A stretch of DNA of 64,000 bases from NCBI RefSeq assembly GCF_020921035.1, contig NC_063152.1, positions 9,686,001 to 9,750,000 on the forward strand, read 5' to 3'. Positions within the stretch are counted from its first letter, which is position 1. Every line of letters begins with the position of its first letter. The notes under the pieces were generated by a model. The model was not told where the DNA came from, did no database searches, and worked only from the letters and a program-made list of their open reading frames with translations. Made by a program: the position numbers and the translations under genes. Of the stretch, positions 1 through 12,775 are shown in pieces. The DNA is from Rhodamnia argentea (taxonomy: Eukaryota > Streptophyta > Magnoliopsida > Myrtales > Myrtaceae).

Positions 1-1334
1 CTGTACACACTTAGGCCCTTTTGGTGCAACTTTCCTCTTCTTTTTTTCAACACATGACTCTTTACCAAAAAGGAGGAACCTTAATTGAATGGCTTAACTT
101 ATATATTTATCCGTAGGAAGAGGTTCCTCATTTTTTAGAAGTCGGAACCTATCCCGCATGTATTATCCATGTCACATGTGTCGGGATCGTTTCCGGGGTC
201 ATTGCGGCTTTCACCTATATTCTTAATAGAATTATTATAGTGAATTATCGTCTTTAATGACTATCATTCACTGCTACAATTCACTAATCATAACTTATAT
301 TTAGACGTAAGAATAAATCTAAAATAGTAACAAAATAAAAGTCTCGGTTTAGACTAGTGGTTTCGGATGACATATTTATCATCGGACGTTATGGAATAGC
401 GTAGGATTGCACGAAAAGATATCCTAAGAAAAATACAAAAAAATGTGTTATAGGTTACATTACGGGTTCCGGATTTTGCAAATTTTAGAAATTAAAACCT
501 ACCCCGCATATTTTGTAATCCGAAATCGGATAGATTTTTCTCCTATCCGATTTCGGGTTCTACCCCGAAACCATGTTAGCCCCTAATCATAGTAGCATCG
601 TGTCAAATTTTGTTCTACTGTGAGCACGATTCTTAACATACTCCGGAAATCCAAACACAACACAATTATTTAATGGATTACATGACAAATTACATTTAAC
701 ATGTTTAAGACATAATCTCCTACATACACGTGCAACTGTTTGACTAGACGTATCCCGACTAGGCATAGCTCGATAGTTGCATTAAGTATTTTGCCGCCCC
801 TACTTGCGTTTCTTCTTAGGGCGCGTTCGTTTCACTACAAAATTTCACGTAAAGAAAATTGTTTTTTCATGAAGATCATTTTCAAGGATCATGATTAGTT
901 TTCATCTGTTTTGTAGTTCTAAGAAAGTAATTTCATTCTTGTTGGAAGACTGAACTTGTTATTTTCAATTCATAGAAAAAAATTCTATAAATCGATTAAT
1001 TTTCCGTCATCTAAAAATCTCGAAAAGTTGGAAAATATTTTTTCGAAAACGATTTTCCTGTTCTACCCTTAATAACTCTTCTCCATTCAAGACATATCAC
1101 CTGAAATCGAAGTGCATTTGACACCTACCTCAGAAGTATCTTGCTTCCTTGTCACGTACATGGGACCTTCAATTGATCATGACAAAATAGTTACGCATAT
1201 TTGGAGAGTCCTTGTTAACGCGCAAGGACATCCGTTATACATACCGATAAGAAATTGTGCAATTTTCAAATTGATGATCACACGTAGTAAAACAAAACAC
1301 AAAAAAAGGAAATATGTACTCCATTTATTTAGCA

Positions 1335-1645
1335 AAAATGAATGATTTTAAAATTATTTTTCCTAAAACTAATCTCTTGTATTGCTTAAACTAATTAGTT
1401 AATGAAAAATATTTGAAACTATCGTCAATGATTTATGTCCAAATATCATCGTGGACGATGATAACATTTTTCGTTTATCCATTTCCGTAAGAGACATAAG
1501 AGATCATTTATCAAAATTTTCGTGGATGACGAAATTTTTTTTCGTTCATTCAATTTTGTAAGAGATAAAAGAGATCGTTTATCTTCTAAATCATTCGTTT
1601 TCCGCAAAATAGATAGAGCATAAAAATCCATAAGTTTTTTTTTTC
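1335..1645. repeat. MITE-like fragment, family A
   Basis: The stretch starts with a block of the type 'AAAAATGAATGATTTTA' and carries 'CTTGTATTGCTTAAACTAAT' and 'TTAATGAAAAATATTTG'-like segments. The same order of motifs recurs at 1,848-2,045, 33,826-34,058, 63,060-63,175 and 63,590-63,705. The best copy (33.8 kb) has inverted ends, so this looks like a degraded small DNA transposon. No transposase is present. Ends and target-site duplication are not clear here. Confidence 0.45.
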
Positions 1646-1847
1646 TTGATTCCATTGATTAATATAAGGGCACAGCAGGCAGGATATTCTTTAGCAGTTT
1701 TTATTGTTCAGTGAAAAAATCATTATCAATCTAAAATTATGGTTTACTTAAGTTAATCATAGGTAATGCGCTCATACCCTAGAGCTTAGACAAGCAAAAA
1801 TATAAACTATTATGAATTCAACTATTATATTAGGTTACGCCTGGGTC

Positions 1848-2045
1848 ACGAAAAATGAATGACTTGACAAATATGTTCTTAAAAAAAATTATTTTATTTC
1901 TCTTGAAATAATTAATTAATGAAAGATGTTTTCATCATCATTAACAACTTATATCTAAGTATTTTTCGTTTATTTATTTTTGTTAGCAATATCGATGATT
2001 ATTTAAAAAAGAATTTAAATTACTTATTTTTTCGCGAAACAAATG
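1848..2045. repeat. MITE-like fragment, family A
   Basis: It opens with 'ACGAAAAATGAATGACTTG' and closes with 'TTTTTTCGCGAAACAAATG', an imperfect inverted pair like the ends of the better copy at 33,826-34,058. The inside shares the 'TTAATTAATGAAAGATGTTTTC' type of segment with the 1.3-1.6 kb copy. It is non-coding. Assignment rests on visual similarity only. Confidence 0.45.
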
Positions 2046-2621
2046 TAACTTCAAAGGTCAACCGTCTGCATCCAATAATCGAAGTGGGTCTCTTCAATTC
2101 ACATTCGGGAGCAATAAAGGCTTTCATTTGACTTAGGAGATGGTCGTTGAGAGCTGGGGTTGGACGGCCCAGTTGATTAATGAAAGCCCTATCCAACGTG
2201 TCTGAAACATTAATTGCATCAAATTAATTTTTGCACGTTTCCATCACCAACAGGCAACAGGTGTTTATCAAGTTATGCTCGTTGATTTGAGTTTTTCCTT
2301 TGTTCAAACTTCAAACAGGACAAATTGGACAAATTATTGACTGCTTCGAAAGTACACTCTCGTCCGCTCATCTTGGGTTATAGATTCATATGGAGCTTGC
2401 TTCATTTGTGACATGGAGAAAGTTCAAGCTAAGGTGCGCGTGCGAGGGTGTTCGGCGAAAAAAAATCTCGACATTAAGGACGAGATGTAATGCGGAGCGG
2501 TTAATATGTCTTAATTTGCTCATACTTTATTGGTGACGGCTCCCTTTTAACGATCTCACCGGTTGCTCCCAACAATTTATTTCATAAGCATCAAATGATT
2601 TCCCAACCTTCTTCATATTTT

Positions 2622-2750
2622 ATGTGTCATAACCGAAACCGATGTGAACAATTGCTCTTAATATCATATATTATGAAAATTACATAAATCATTGACATGA
2701 ATGCCGAATATTTTGTGTGTCGTAACCGAAACTGATGTGAACAATTTTTA
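2622..2750. repeat. Spaced direct duplication (period about 91 bp)
   Basis: A block of the form 'GTAACCGAAACTGATGTGAA' occurs at about 2,713-2,750, with a near-identical copy at about 2,622-2,658. Both copies are preceded by a 'TTTTRTGTGTC' stretch. This is a local duplication in non-coding DNA. Confidence 0.6.
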
Positions 2751-3432
2751 TGTATTTTTTTTTTATTCCGAGTTTTACTTATTTTTTCCTTTTTCTTTTT
2801 TTTTTCACTGATATGGACAAGCGAGAGGGCCCCCCGGCCCTGGCTTGTGGCCAACAAGGGGAATTGGAAAAATGAAATACAAAAAAGTCATTAAAAATCT
2901 AAAACCAAATTAGCACAACTTTGACCAAAAAAAAATTAACACAATTGAAGATTTGATCGAATTAACTTCCGTACAATAAAATTAATTTTCTGACCGTAAA
3001 TTATCTTTTCCATATTTGTAAACCAAACACACGAAATTCACAAAACCATTTCCCGGAAACATTTTACATCGAAACAAACACACTAGTAAGTGGTTTATAA
3101 GTTCCGATAAAAAAAGAAATGGTTTATAAGTTGCAATTTTGAATGGTTGGTTTGTGCAGCGCCGGTTTAAACCAGTACACCAGTAAAGCCTACTTGTGGG
3201 GAACTCTCTCGCACTGTAATAACAACTTCAATCTCAATGTATGGTTTGCAAAACAACAAAGCTCTACCTTACTCTGATTACAGCATGTAATTTCAGTAAT
3301 GATTTCTCGAGTCAAGCGAAAATGCACAATCTTGCTTTCTACAAAGCATCACGAACCACAAAGGGCAATCCACAGAAACAAGTATGAACACGAGTGAAAC
3401 CAGCCGACTCATCGTGCTTTCGGGGTTCTGCC

Positions 3433-6400
3433 TTACAATGCCGCTCTCATAGCACCTCTCGCAGCATCGCGCTTCATCTCATTGGCTTTACCGCTTCCCC
3501 GGAAGTACATATATACTTGCTGCAACCGAAGGGTCAATGAAAAATTTGAGCGACTTTGATGAAAGCTTTAAATGAAGTCCAGCACGTGGCAACAGATGCA
3601 TTTAATAGGTTTTATGGCACAGAGAAAGGAGAAAGAAAGGACCTGAATAACCCAGATGCTAAGCACCGTCTCCAAACAGAACAGGCCGAAGCCGATGAAA
3701 TAGAAGATCTGCAAAAGGATGGAAGTGCATTAGTCCGGTATAACTTCATTGGCAGCTTAATATCGTTAATCTAAGCGAAAAGGTAGGCAGACATTCATAG
3801 TGCTCCGAGACAAATTCGTATATGAAATAAATGGGAGACCTTACCGCAACTATGGCAGCTTGGTTTGTAAGATCAATTGCTGCCAATATGCCCCTGTTAG
3901 AAAATGCAAGGTCAGCAATTCGCCAGAAAGCATATAGTTGTGCACTCACTAGTTTTACCCCATAAGCCTAGTATGATGAACGCTTATTAAAGTATAAGCA
4001 AATTAGTAATTTAGCCAAAAATCTTCCCAAAAAAGGGAAATAAAGCTAAGAAACAGGTTAAAAAAGTGACTCTATTCCCAGACCGAGCCAACGTTCGAAA
4101 AATATTTTGCTGTGGCCTAAGACCTTAACAGCATCCACAGTTTACCAAGTGAAAACTAAAATCATCACAATGAAGTTGGGAAATGAATCATAGATCATAG
4201 TGGCTGGCTTACGCGAGAGATTTTCCTTTGAATATTATTGGGGGAGCAACAGCAGCAAGGACGCAAAATCCTATATGGAACTGCAGGTGCAAGGACAAAA
4301 AAATTTGATCAGAGCAAGAAATATTGTAAAATAACAAACTGCGTTGCGAGTCTGGCTAACTTACCAAGTAAAACAGGAAAAACCAGCCAAACTTTATAGC
4401 ACTATCAGTCCTGCAAAGAATTATGCAAATAACATGTCACATAAAGAAACATGAATTAGTCAAACGAACTTCACATGACTATTCCCATCAATGACTGAAC
4501 CAACTGGTTCAAGGATAAGCAATTGGCCAACTTGACAATTGAACACGGGAGTGATTATCAGCACAAAATAGTCAAACCTCACATTCTATTATCTGAGATC
4601 ATTGCAAAGAAAGGGAGAAATAACAGAATTTACTATATTTGGGCGAAAATGGGGCATAAAATAAACCTATCTAGGAGCAGCGGAATGAAATACCTAAATG
4701 CACGGTAAAGTGGGCGATACCACAGAAAGTAACCACCTGGAACTCCCGAGATGAAGTAGATGATTGCAAGGAACCAGATTTTAACACCTAAGAAAAGAGC
4801 CAAGAACTCGGATAAGGGGAAATCTCACAAATTGACTGCCCCAACATGTGCATGAAGCAGAATAAACTATCGTCACTGCAAACTAACCTTGCCCCTTAAT
4901 CCAAGCTGTTGTCACGGCTATTATGTTCCAAAACAGACATAGCACTATTCCTGCATAGTATAAATTTGAATTATTTTGGTGCACGTACTGAAGCATACTT
5001 GTGTTTAACTAAACTATCAGAAAAGATAACTACAAGAATCACTCAAGTGGTTTTCAAACACATGTAACAACTTAATATCTTAAAGAAGCAAGAGACAATC
5101 AGGCAATGCAGAAATGGTCTCATTAACCCTATAAGTTTGGGTTACTAGTTAAGGAACAGACACCTGAGCAAGGATCATAACACCAAACAAGTATAATTCC
5201 CATGAAAAAAACCAAATGCAAAAACTACCATAATGATCCATATGATTACTTTGATATTTCAAAGGCTCGAGATTTACCTGGAAGTCAAATTTCAAACTCT
5301 AGAAAAAGAACAAAGTAAAAAGTAGAATGTTAAACCTATGGCTTGGAGATATTTACTGTTAAATTTACAAGTCATTGTGAATAACAAAACAAAAGTCAAA
5401 TCACCAAAAGAAACTAAAGCCAAAAACTTCAACCATAATGAAAAGCTTCAGCTACGCCAAACAGCCAGTTAAAATGGTACAGATGGCAGCTCATAAAACA
5501 ACGTGCAAAACTTGATTAATTAGGGTTTTGACAATGACATCCCACATCCACAAGGATACTGGATTCACTGTTAGCCTGTTCTTATGTCAAAAGTTGCTGA
5601 GAAAAAACTAGTGTGCACAGTGCACACACAACACTCGGCCGTCCCCTGCCTTCTCTTTCAGATCCCACATCCACAAGGATACTGGATTCTGTGTTAACCT
5701 CTTCTTGTGTCAAAATTTGCTAACTAGTAAAACCACCCTTCCACCCCCCACCCCTCCTTTTCTTTCTCCTTTCACATCCGCTGAGCCCACAAAGAAGTTG
5801 TTCACTAGGTAACCTTAGCTTTGGCAGTGCTTCATGCACACTCTTTTTAATCCTAACATGCACCACAAGATGGAAGGGAAATAGACTCACTATGGCAAAT
5901 AACAAACTTTCGTTGACTCCAGCTGGTAATCGAACAGATGATAGACAAGATCCAATCATAAAACTCGGCAACAAAAAGGCAACGATATCTTATATATGAT
6001 CATTTTCCAAAAACTTAGTATTTCACAGTCCAAAAGTGCAGGACAAGCCTACTAGCAGTCAAATGTTATAGAAAATATCTTGTCATCTCAAGAGGAGAAT
6101 TTAATCAACTTTCACATGCCTAGATATGTTGTGAATGCAACATATTGTAGCCTCTGAAGATGAATCGGAATTTCATTTGCAATGTCGTGGTGGATGATGG
6201 GGAGAAACGGGGGCCAATTCTTCTCCTCAAGAACAATACCAGCTGCAAAGAGAATGCAATTCACATAACCATGTCAGATGAAGAAAATAGCTCAAATGAC
6301 ATTATTCATTGCTTAGAGCAAATGAGGTGAGCAACATCTTGAATATCATACAGAATATGCCAACGGTTTTATCTGAACGTGATAAGATACCCCTTGATAA

Positions 6401-8060
6401 CCCACAGGCCATCAGATGGAGAAACAACTAACAATTTTCCAAAGGAAATAGTAACACACGTGTGAGTTACAGTGAGAACTAAATATACAAATTCCCCAAA
6501 GAAATAGAACCAGTGCTCCATAACTCAATTACCTCGAGCTGCAGCTTCTTCTCTCCGTCGAACTTCCTGCAAGCACCAGAAGCAAAAGAAACACCACATC
6601 AAGAGGGTCACTACACCAGTGAGTACAACGCCTGTTATGTATGAACTAAGAGTCTAAGATTTCCAAACCCATGGTACACACTCTTCTTCTGAAGCAGAAA
6701 ATTCATGAGACAACTATCACTAGTCACCGTTTTATTGCAAGTTAGCAGTGGATCCTCTCATTTTTCTCTCATTGTTTTATCTTACAAGTTGATCCTATAT
6801 CTTCTGTAGATGGCAATCCAAAGAAAGAAGTGTTCATGCTGGAAACTAGAAGTGCAATAACCTGTTCCCTTCTCTTCAGTTCAGCCTCCTTAGCTTGAAG
6901 CTCCTTCTCCTTCCTTTTCAAATCCTATATTGAGGATTAATGACCGATAAGATGCCCAGAAAATAACTTCGAAATAAAGAAAGAACAAATAAAAACGCAC
7001 ATTTAAATTATATGACCAACCTGATAACCTGATCCTGCTGTGTCAAGAGGAATATCAATTGTTGCACCACGATCATAAAAGTCGGCAGGTTCTGGGGGAA
7101 GTGGCGAAAGCCTTGAGTTCGAAGCTGGTGGTACACCCCCAGTACTCTGGCAAAAGACCCATAATGTGAGGAACAGATAAAAGAAAAGGACAAGCATGCA
7201 GCTAGAGCAAGATATTGCACCCCAGCACCGTGATACAAACCCAGAGAGAGTAAATAAAATCCAGTAGTCGCTTCTGGGTAAAGATGTGCGCGATGCATGA
7301 CAGAACAAATGCCAGAACAATCATCAGAAAATGGATGAGATAATCCCAGCAAGCGGAATCCCAAACTCCATGAACAATGACCAGATTTTATATTCAAAAA
7401 TCAAATACATAAAGGAACTAGCTGAAGCTATTATCACCCACCGAACGTCAAGTATCCACTTGGAAAAGATCATCTTGTAAAATTGAACGAAAAAATCCTG
7501 AACTACCCAATTGAGCTACAAATCGCAGAGAGCATAATACAGTAAAGATCATTTCTTTTTTCGACCAAAAAAAAAAAATACCTTAAAGACAAAAAAGTTA
7601 GCATTTACCGTGTAAAACGCACCCCCACCATAGTTTGAGGAAGCTTTGGTCCTGACAGCTGGGTCCTGATAGTCAAAGTCAATTAAGAACAATCTGATGC
7701 AACAAGTAGCACAAACAAAAGAAAAATTGAAAGAATTCTTATGCAGATCTAATCAATCAACTAATCACAACAAAAATTCAAGTATGAATCCTTCCAACTA
7801 TCCAGAGCAACTCCATATCCCCTTAATTCAACTCGAAAAAGTTAGGTCCGCCAGCAAACTGAGATCAGAAACCTCAATTCTCACTCATCCGTGCCCATAT
7901 CAGTCCTCAACTACCAAATTGCATAACAAACGATGCTCCAAAATCCGAAACGGCAACTGGGACGCACTCGAATCGCAGGAAGATCCGCGGAGGAGGAACT
8001 TACAGAGAAAGGGTTGACTTCTTCTTCGTCGAAGGGGTTCTTATCGTACCGACCGGCCAT
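3433..8060 (-). CDS. Secretory carrier-associated membrane protein (SCAMP)
   Basis: Thirteen coding exons on the minus strand: 8060-8004, 7665-7609, 7146-7021, 6924-6862, 6566-6533, 6242-6120, 4950-4888, 4787-4694, 4410-4365, 4280-4213, 3893-3845, 3708-3643, 3519-3433. All phases close, giving 310 aa. The protein starts [19 protein letters not shown], with two NPF motifs that in this family recruit EH-domain endocytic proteins. A proline-rich stretch and the [11 protein letters not shown] block follow. Next come a charged coiled coil (about residues 81-115) with [14 protein letters not shown], four membrane segments, and the conserved cytosolic loop [13 protein letters not shown] between segments 2 and 3. 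The C-terminus is [24 protein letters not shown]. SCAMPs are tetraspan proteins of the trans-Golgi network, plasma membrane and endosomes that act in vesicle traffic. At 310 aa it is slightly longer than most plant SCAMPs (about 280-290) because of exon 2 ([19 protein letters not shown]), which could be alternatively spliced. Intron 6 uses a GC donor. Confidence 0.95.
5541..5725. repeat. Direct duplication inside SCAMP intron 6
   Basis: The block 'CCCACATCCACAAGGATACT' at 5,541 recurs at about 5,664 (period about 123 bp). The similarity extends about 65 bp, through 'TGGATTC...GTTARCCTSTTCTT' and 'TGTCAAAA'. It lies wholly within the 1.17-kb intron that starts with the GC donor. Confidence 0.75.
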
Positions 8061-8300
8061 CGTACCAAGATGCTTCGTCTCAGCTCTGCAACCACAGCGA
8101 CAGAGAGAGACAGAAAAAGATAAGTATGAAGAACCGCCGATGGAATCGAAGGACGAAACAGGGGAAGGAGAGAGAAAATTGCTTACCGGAGAAGGAATTC
8201 AAATGCTCCGAACTGTGAAAAGCTCGAGCCTTTCCTCGAAAGTTAAACGCTTCTAGAGAGAGAGAGGGGGCTGTTGAATTTCTAGAGATAGAGGACTCGT
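8061..8300 (-). promoter_or_regulatory. SCAMP 5' leader with a leader intron
   Basis: Upstream of the SCAMP ATG the minus strand shows a donor CTCCG|GTAAGC (intron side starts at 8,186) and an acceptor GGTTGCAG|AGCTG (intron ends at 8,086). This predicts a 101-bp intron in the 5' UTR. The transcription start is probably near 8.2-8.3 kb, just inside the GA microsatellite. 5' UTR introns are common in plant housekeeping genes and often raise expression; that effect is inferred, not shown. Confidence 0.6.
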
Positions 8301-8343
8301 CTTCGGTCAGCTCGCAGACAATCTACATACGCTTTGAAAATGT

Positions 8344-8344
<1 letters not shown>

Positions 8345-8376
<32 letters not shown>
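8345..8376. repeat. (AG)n microsatellite at the SCAMP promoter
   Basis: About 16 uninterrupted AG units lie just upstream of the predicted SCAMP leader. On the gene's own strand it reads (CT)n. Such tracts near plant transcription starts can bind BBR/BPC GAGA-binding proteins. The position is seen; the function is inferred. Confidence 0.9.
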
Positions 8377-8378
<2 letters not shown>

Positions 8379-10397
8379 CATTTTTCCTTCCTACATGATA
8401 GCTTTGTGTCGTTTGTGTGTGAAAGACAAATGTGTCCTAACTTTTTTTTCCTATTTTTTTTAGAAAATTCCTAGTTATGTAATAAGAAGTTGATAAATTA
8501 AAATTTGTCACATTAGTTTACTAATCAACGTCATGCATCCACTATAGTGTATAGCTGGTATTGATCCAAACATAATTACAAAAAAATTACAAAATTTTTG
8601 ACGTACAATTCATGCTCACTCAAGAAATTAGAAAAATTATACAAGTGAAATTTTAGAAAGTTAACGAGCATAATGTAGATCAGCACGCCTATGAAGTGTG
8701 TACTTCTGGTGTCATTATATTCAAATCAATACTATCTAATGTTTGCTCTAGAATCGGGAAAATTATATGATCACATTGTCAAAAAGCGAACAAGCAAAAT
8801 GTACGTCTTAAATTAGAATATAATTATTATTTCAATACAACCACTATAAATGACACGTATTTATGAGAGATCTAGCCCTAATTTGGCACATCCTTAGTCT
8901 TTTTTTTATTACACAATTTGATTTTAGCAAAACTCTAATTGACTTGTTGACACGTTAATGAGCCCCAAGCATTGCATGGACCAATCAACTATGCCCAATT
9001 CATCGTTTAATGAGGAAACAACATTAGTTCAGGTGATTATCTTAGTAGGACCTGCATATTTCTCGTGTAATTTACAAGTGAGTGCATATATCCCAAAATT
9101 TCAATTGGCATATCAAGAAACAATTTTCTGAAAATACGGTCATACCAAGGAAGGGAGATTTCTCTCCTACATGGGCCCGTTTTATATACAAGAGCAATAG
9201 ACTCCACAGATGCGTTCTTCATTTCAAAAGTGTCGGTACCTGCACTCCCCGCACCCCTAATTGCCAATCATATCTTTTTTTTTTCTTCCTTGATGACGGG
9301 AAATACCCTCTATTTGTTTTATATCCGAGGGATCCGAGGTCCGACAAGGCCTCATATGAAGCATTTTAAGGACTTATTTAGGTCCCAAGAGATTGGAAAT
9401 GTGTCTGCCATTAGAATGTTACTTCGTTGGAGCTTGCTTAAAAAAAGAAAAAAGAGAGAGAGACCTCATGAACTGTCCATCAATCTCACCTAACACATAA
9501 GAGAGGGAGAGCTAATCCATAGGTAATTAATTATCCTATATATGTTTATGTAATTAATTTTCTCCTTAGTACCTACTTTTTCAGAGTGGTCAATTTTTTT
9601 TTTTTTTTGGGCTTTGTGATGTATGTTCTCTTGGAGTTGTTTCCTATGGGCCCCACTTCTAGACGCAATTGTAGAAATTAATTATCATTTTTATAAAAAA
9701 TGAAAATAAAAAAAAAATTGTCATGATAATGAAAAAATAAAATTTTGCTTGTGGGGAAGGAACGGAACGGAACGACGCCCTTCGCTTTTGACCTGTCTTT
9801 CGGAAAGTTCAACAGGGTCGCAAATCATTTTTTAAAATCTGATTTTTGGGGGAGGATGTTTGTTGACCACCGGAACTTTCGATGTCCTCTTAGGTTTTCA
9901 CTATTGGGGCACGCGGCTCTTTGCTCTTTTTTCACTACAGGTATCTCAACTTTTAGGTCGATAAAATCCAGGGGAGTTACCAAAAGAAAAAGAAAAAGTT
10001 CTAAATTTGTCTCATACTGATCTTTTTATTTGGCAATGATTTGCCAACATAGCCTTTTTCGGCCAAAATTAACCGGAAATCGGCGACGTGGACCCAATTG
10101 TCCTAAATGGCATAACCGACGCCGATAATTGAGATTTTTGCATTTTTAAAATATTTTTTTATTTTTTCTTCTTCTTTTTTCCATTGTGACTGAAATTAAT
10201 TTGGGATAAAAATGATGTTGATGTTTTTCATTGTGATTGAAACTCACCTAAGCCCTCATTAGCCCCGAGAGTGCAAGTCCCTACCAAATGCGGGCGAGAG
10301 CCGCCTCCCAAGCGGCTGGCAAGACCGTGATGGCCTATCCCTCACGAGGTGGCCGCGAGATTGCCAACCACATTGAAAAAGAAAAAGAAAGGTAAAA

Positions 10398-10400
<3 letters not shown>

Positions 10401-10430
<30 letters not shown>
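10401..10430. repeat. (AT)15 microsatellite
   Basis: Fifteen perfect AT units lie inside the degraded repeat at 10.0-10.6 kb. Confidence 0.95.
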
Positions 10431-10433
<3 letters not shown>

Positions 10434-10500
10434 GGTATAAATTTTAAAAAAAATTGAAAAAATTGTCCATATCAGCACTAATCTTTGCCTCGTAGGACTT

Positions 10501-10596
10501 TTGATGTCCACATTAGCGATTTTCAGCCCAAATTAGCCGAAAAGATTTTTGATGTCCACATTAGCGATTTTCAGCCCAAATTAGCCAAAAAAATTT
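10501..10596. repeat. 48-bp tandem duplication
   Basis: Two near-perfect copies of a unit starting 'TTGATGTCCACATTAGCGAT' lie head to tail (10,501 and 10,549). The second runs into further 'CCAAATTAGCC' fragments. Confidence 0.85.
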
Positions 10597-10799
10597 TCAA
10601 ACCAAATTAGCCAAAAAAAATTTCAAAAGATTTATGACTAAATTGGCATTCACAAAATAAAATAAAAAATTTATTATTCATACAATAAGTTTATGACTTT
10701 GGTGGTAATTTTCTCCATCTCTACATATGCACGGATCATTACGCCTACTCTATTTAAATGAGGTTCTAACCAAGAACGGTAGCCACGATCCTGAATCTG

Positions 10800-10880
10800 T
10801 TTTGAATGAGTGGACACTTTGATTCGAACGCGGAATCCACCACATCTAGATCGAGTGTTTATCCACTTAGCCAACTTCAT
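10800..10880 (-). repeat. tRNA-like SINE head (candidate)
   Basis: On the minus strand there is a good pol III A box (TGGCTAAGTGG) followed about 40 bp later by a B-box-like 'CGTTCGAATCA'. The spacing fits a tRNA-derived promoter. A complete cloverleaf is not evident, so a SINE head or tRNA relic is likelier than a functional tRNA. Confidence 0.4.
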
Positions 10881-11964
10881 ATCTATTACCCTAGCCAGAC
10901 TCCACGACGGATATAAACATCAATTAAAGGCAAGCCATCCATGCCAAAATCAGAGGATTGATAAAGAATCGCTTCCAGCTCGATTTTAGGGAAATAGGAT
11001 CGAGTCGATAACGCAAATGCCTAGACGCTCTTGTCGGCTTAGCCAATCCCGTGTCGGCTCGCCCGTAAGCTCATGTGGTTTTAGCTCACTACATGTTTCT
11101 TTCTCGGATTGTAGTAGTTTGTCCTAGTAGCATCGTTGACATTGTTGGGATACCATAGGAAAACCCCGACCAACTGTAAATTTTTTTCCGAATATTTTTG
11201 TGAAAAGCTATTGTTATTTACAACAAAAATCAAGGAGGTCAAACAATGCGAGGTCACCGTATATGACAACAGACAGCTAAGTTTGCGCTCCGTACTTTTG
11301 TCCGGATAGAAATCGAAAGGCAGCAGTAGACCCATTTCAAATCAATAGAACCCATCTCTCTCCAAGAGACTTCTTCTCCATTCCTCGTTTTTTTTTTTTT
11401 TTTAAATTTCAAAATTTGAACAAGCTGAGACAATTAGCTTGTTCAAATTGGAAAGACGTTAGTCAAGCTCAAAGGCAATAAGAATTGTGTATGATATATA
11501 GTCCACCATACGTCTTTGAATTTGACGTTTTATTTTAATATCATCGCCAATAATCTCTAAATTCTTGCTCGGTATTCAACTCCATTCCCCAAACTTTGTT
11601 CTGGTTGAACTTTTTGAATTGGGTTCGACATCATACTTTCATTTACTAGACTAACAAAAATTGTTGATGTGACAAATAAAACATCATTAATCATTAAGTG
11701 TCCGAATTTGCGTTTGGCGTGACCAATCAGATGGCCTAGATGCTTCCACGTTGTCCATGGAAGGGGCATATATCACAAAACGAGTCGTATTCTTTTTACC
11801 CTTTTTTTCTCCCCGTCTTTCTTCTTCTCCTCCCTAGGCCCGTCGCCATGTAGCCGAGCTCCACCACCTGCCGCCACTTGTCTAGAACACCACCGAGTTT
11901 GAGCTGAAAGAAAGAGAGATGACAGGAGAGTATAGGCCTGAGATCGAGCACAAGTCGTGATGGC

Positions 11965-12022
11965 GGCAATCCACAAGTTGGCATGGCGGTGATGCCGGCA
12001 ATCCACAAGTTGGCATGGCGCT
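11965..12022. repeat. 32-bp tandem duplication
   Basis: 'GGCAATCCACAAGTTGGCAT' occurs at 11,965 and again at 11,997, giving two head-to-tail units of 32 bp in a G+C-rich patch. No gene was recognised here. Confidence 0.85.
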
Positions 12023-12775
12023 TCACCGACTAAATGATTACATCAAGCAAAATTTAAAAAAAAAAAATCAGTGAAAAACCTGATAAAAACCGGAATATTA
12101 CCCATTCTCATAAGGAATGTCCAAGAACAGCTTGTGCAGAACCATTCAATCCCAACCCCAACAAGCATAACAATATTATCCACGCCCACCCACTCGATGA
12201 GCAGAACTAATTCGCCCCTTCAGCTTCTTTGGAAGTACCCTTTCTCACTCACAAAACTGGAGTTTTTTCAGACTCGGCCATTCATAATTTAATCACCGAC
12301 GGTGAGGTGTGCTCCGATGCTCGGGGCACTCTCGACTTTACCAAACTGTGAGTAGCTTAACTCGGGAATAATATCACTGTAACCCGTCAGAGAACAATTG
12401 AGGCCTAAACAATGTTAAAGTGGGGAAGTTCTGCATAGCCATTTGATATTTGATCATGCAGAACTAGAGAGTGCTCTCTAATCACAACTCCAGTTGCTTC
12501 AATGATCATATGGTATACCCAAGAATATTGGGACGTTCTTACACCAGGGGGACTATGCTGGGCTTGAGAGAGATGTGACGGGCAAAATTTTCACATGGCC
12601 AAGGGCCAAAACCGAGCAAGTTGACAAATAATGAATTTAATTGCCAACATCAAATGGCATGCTACATGAACTAAAGTTACAAGTATGTATGAGAGCAGAA
12701 TTGCGTGAGGATAGCTTGCGCCAAGACGAACCTAACATCCTCAAGCTGCTCCCCGGAGCCATTGGGTTTGAGCAT

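Larger units (their letters stand above)
1..3430. other. Intergenic region upstream of the SCAMP 3' end
   Basis: No convincing gene is seen. Short open frames here lack splice context and known motifs. The stretch is A+T rich and holds fragments of a MITE-like family (listed separately) and a short spaced duplication at 2,622-2,750. The part from about 3,200 to 3,432 is probably the 3' UTR of the minus-strand SCAMP gene, because it follows that stop codon directly. No polyadenylation site could be fixed. Confidence 0.6.
10030..10640. repeat. Degraded TIR-element relative
   Basis: It shares three features with the intact element at 25,110-25,842: a 'TTTCGGCCAAAATTAACCGGAAA' type of end, a 'GACGTGGAC...GGCATAACCGACGC' block, and a G+C-rich centre (about 10,255-10,370) flanked by A/T-rich arms. 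The right arm carries repeated 'CCCAAATTAGCC' blocks and 'GACTAAATTGGCA'. No open frame of note lies inside, so this is an old non-autonomous copy. Edges are approximate. Confidence 0.45.
8400..12300. other. Intergenic repeat-rich spacer between SCAMP and DUF707
   Basis: No gene was recognised. Open frames up to about 95 codons overlap each other and carry no known motif. The spacer contains a repeat related to the TIR element at 25 kb (10,030-10,640), an (AT)15 tract, a 48-bp tandem duplication, a tRNA-like SINE head near 10.85 kb and a 32-bp tandem duplication at 11,965. The part beyond about 12.3 kb may be the 3' UTR of the DUF707 gene. Confidence 0.55.

Noticed and set aside
7003..7397. 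Two long overlapping minus-strand frames (105 and 129 codons)
   Set aside because: Only 7,021-7,146 is coding (SCAMP exon 3). The rest of each frame runs into introns.
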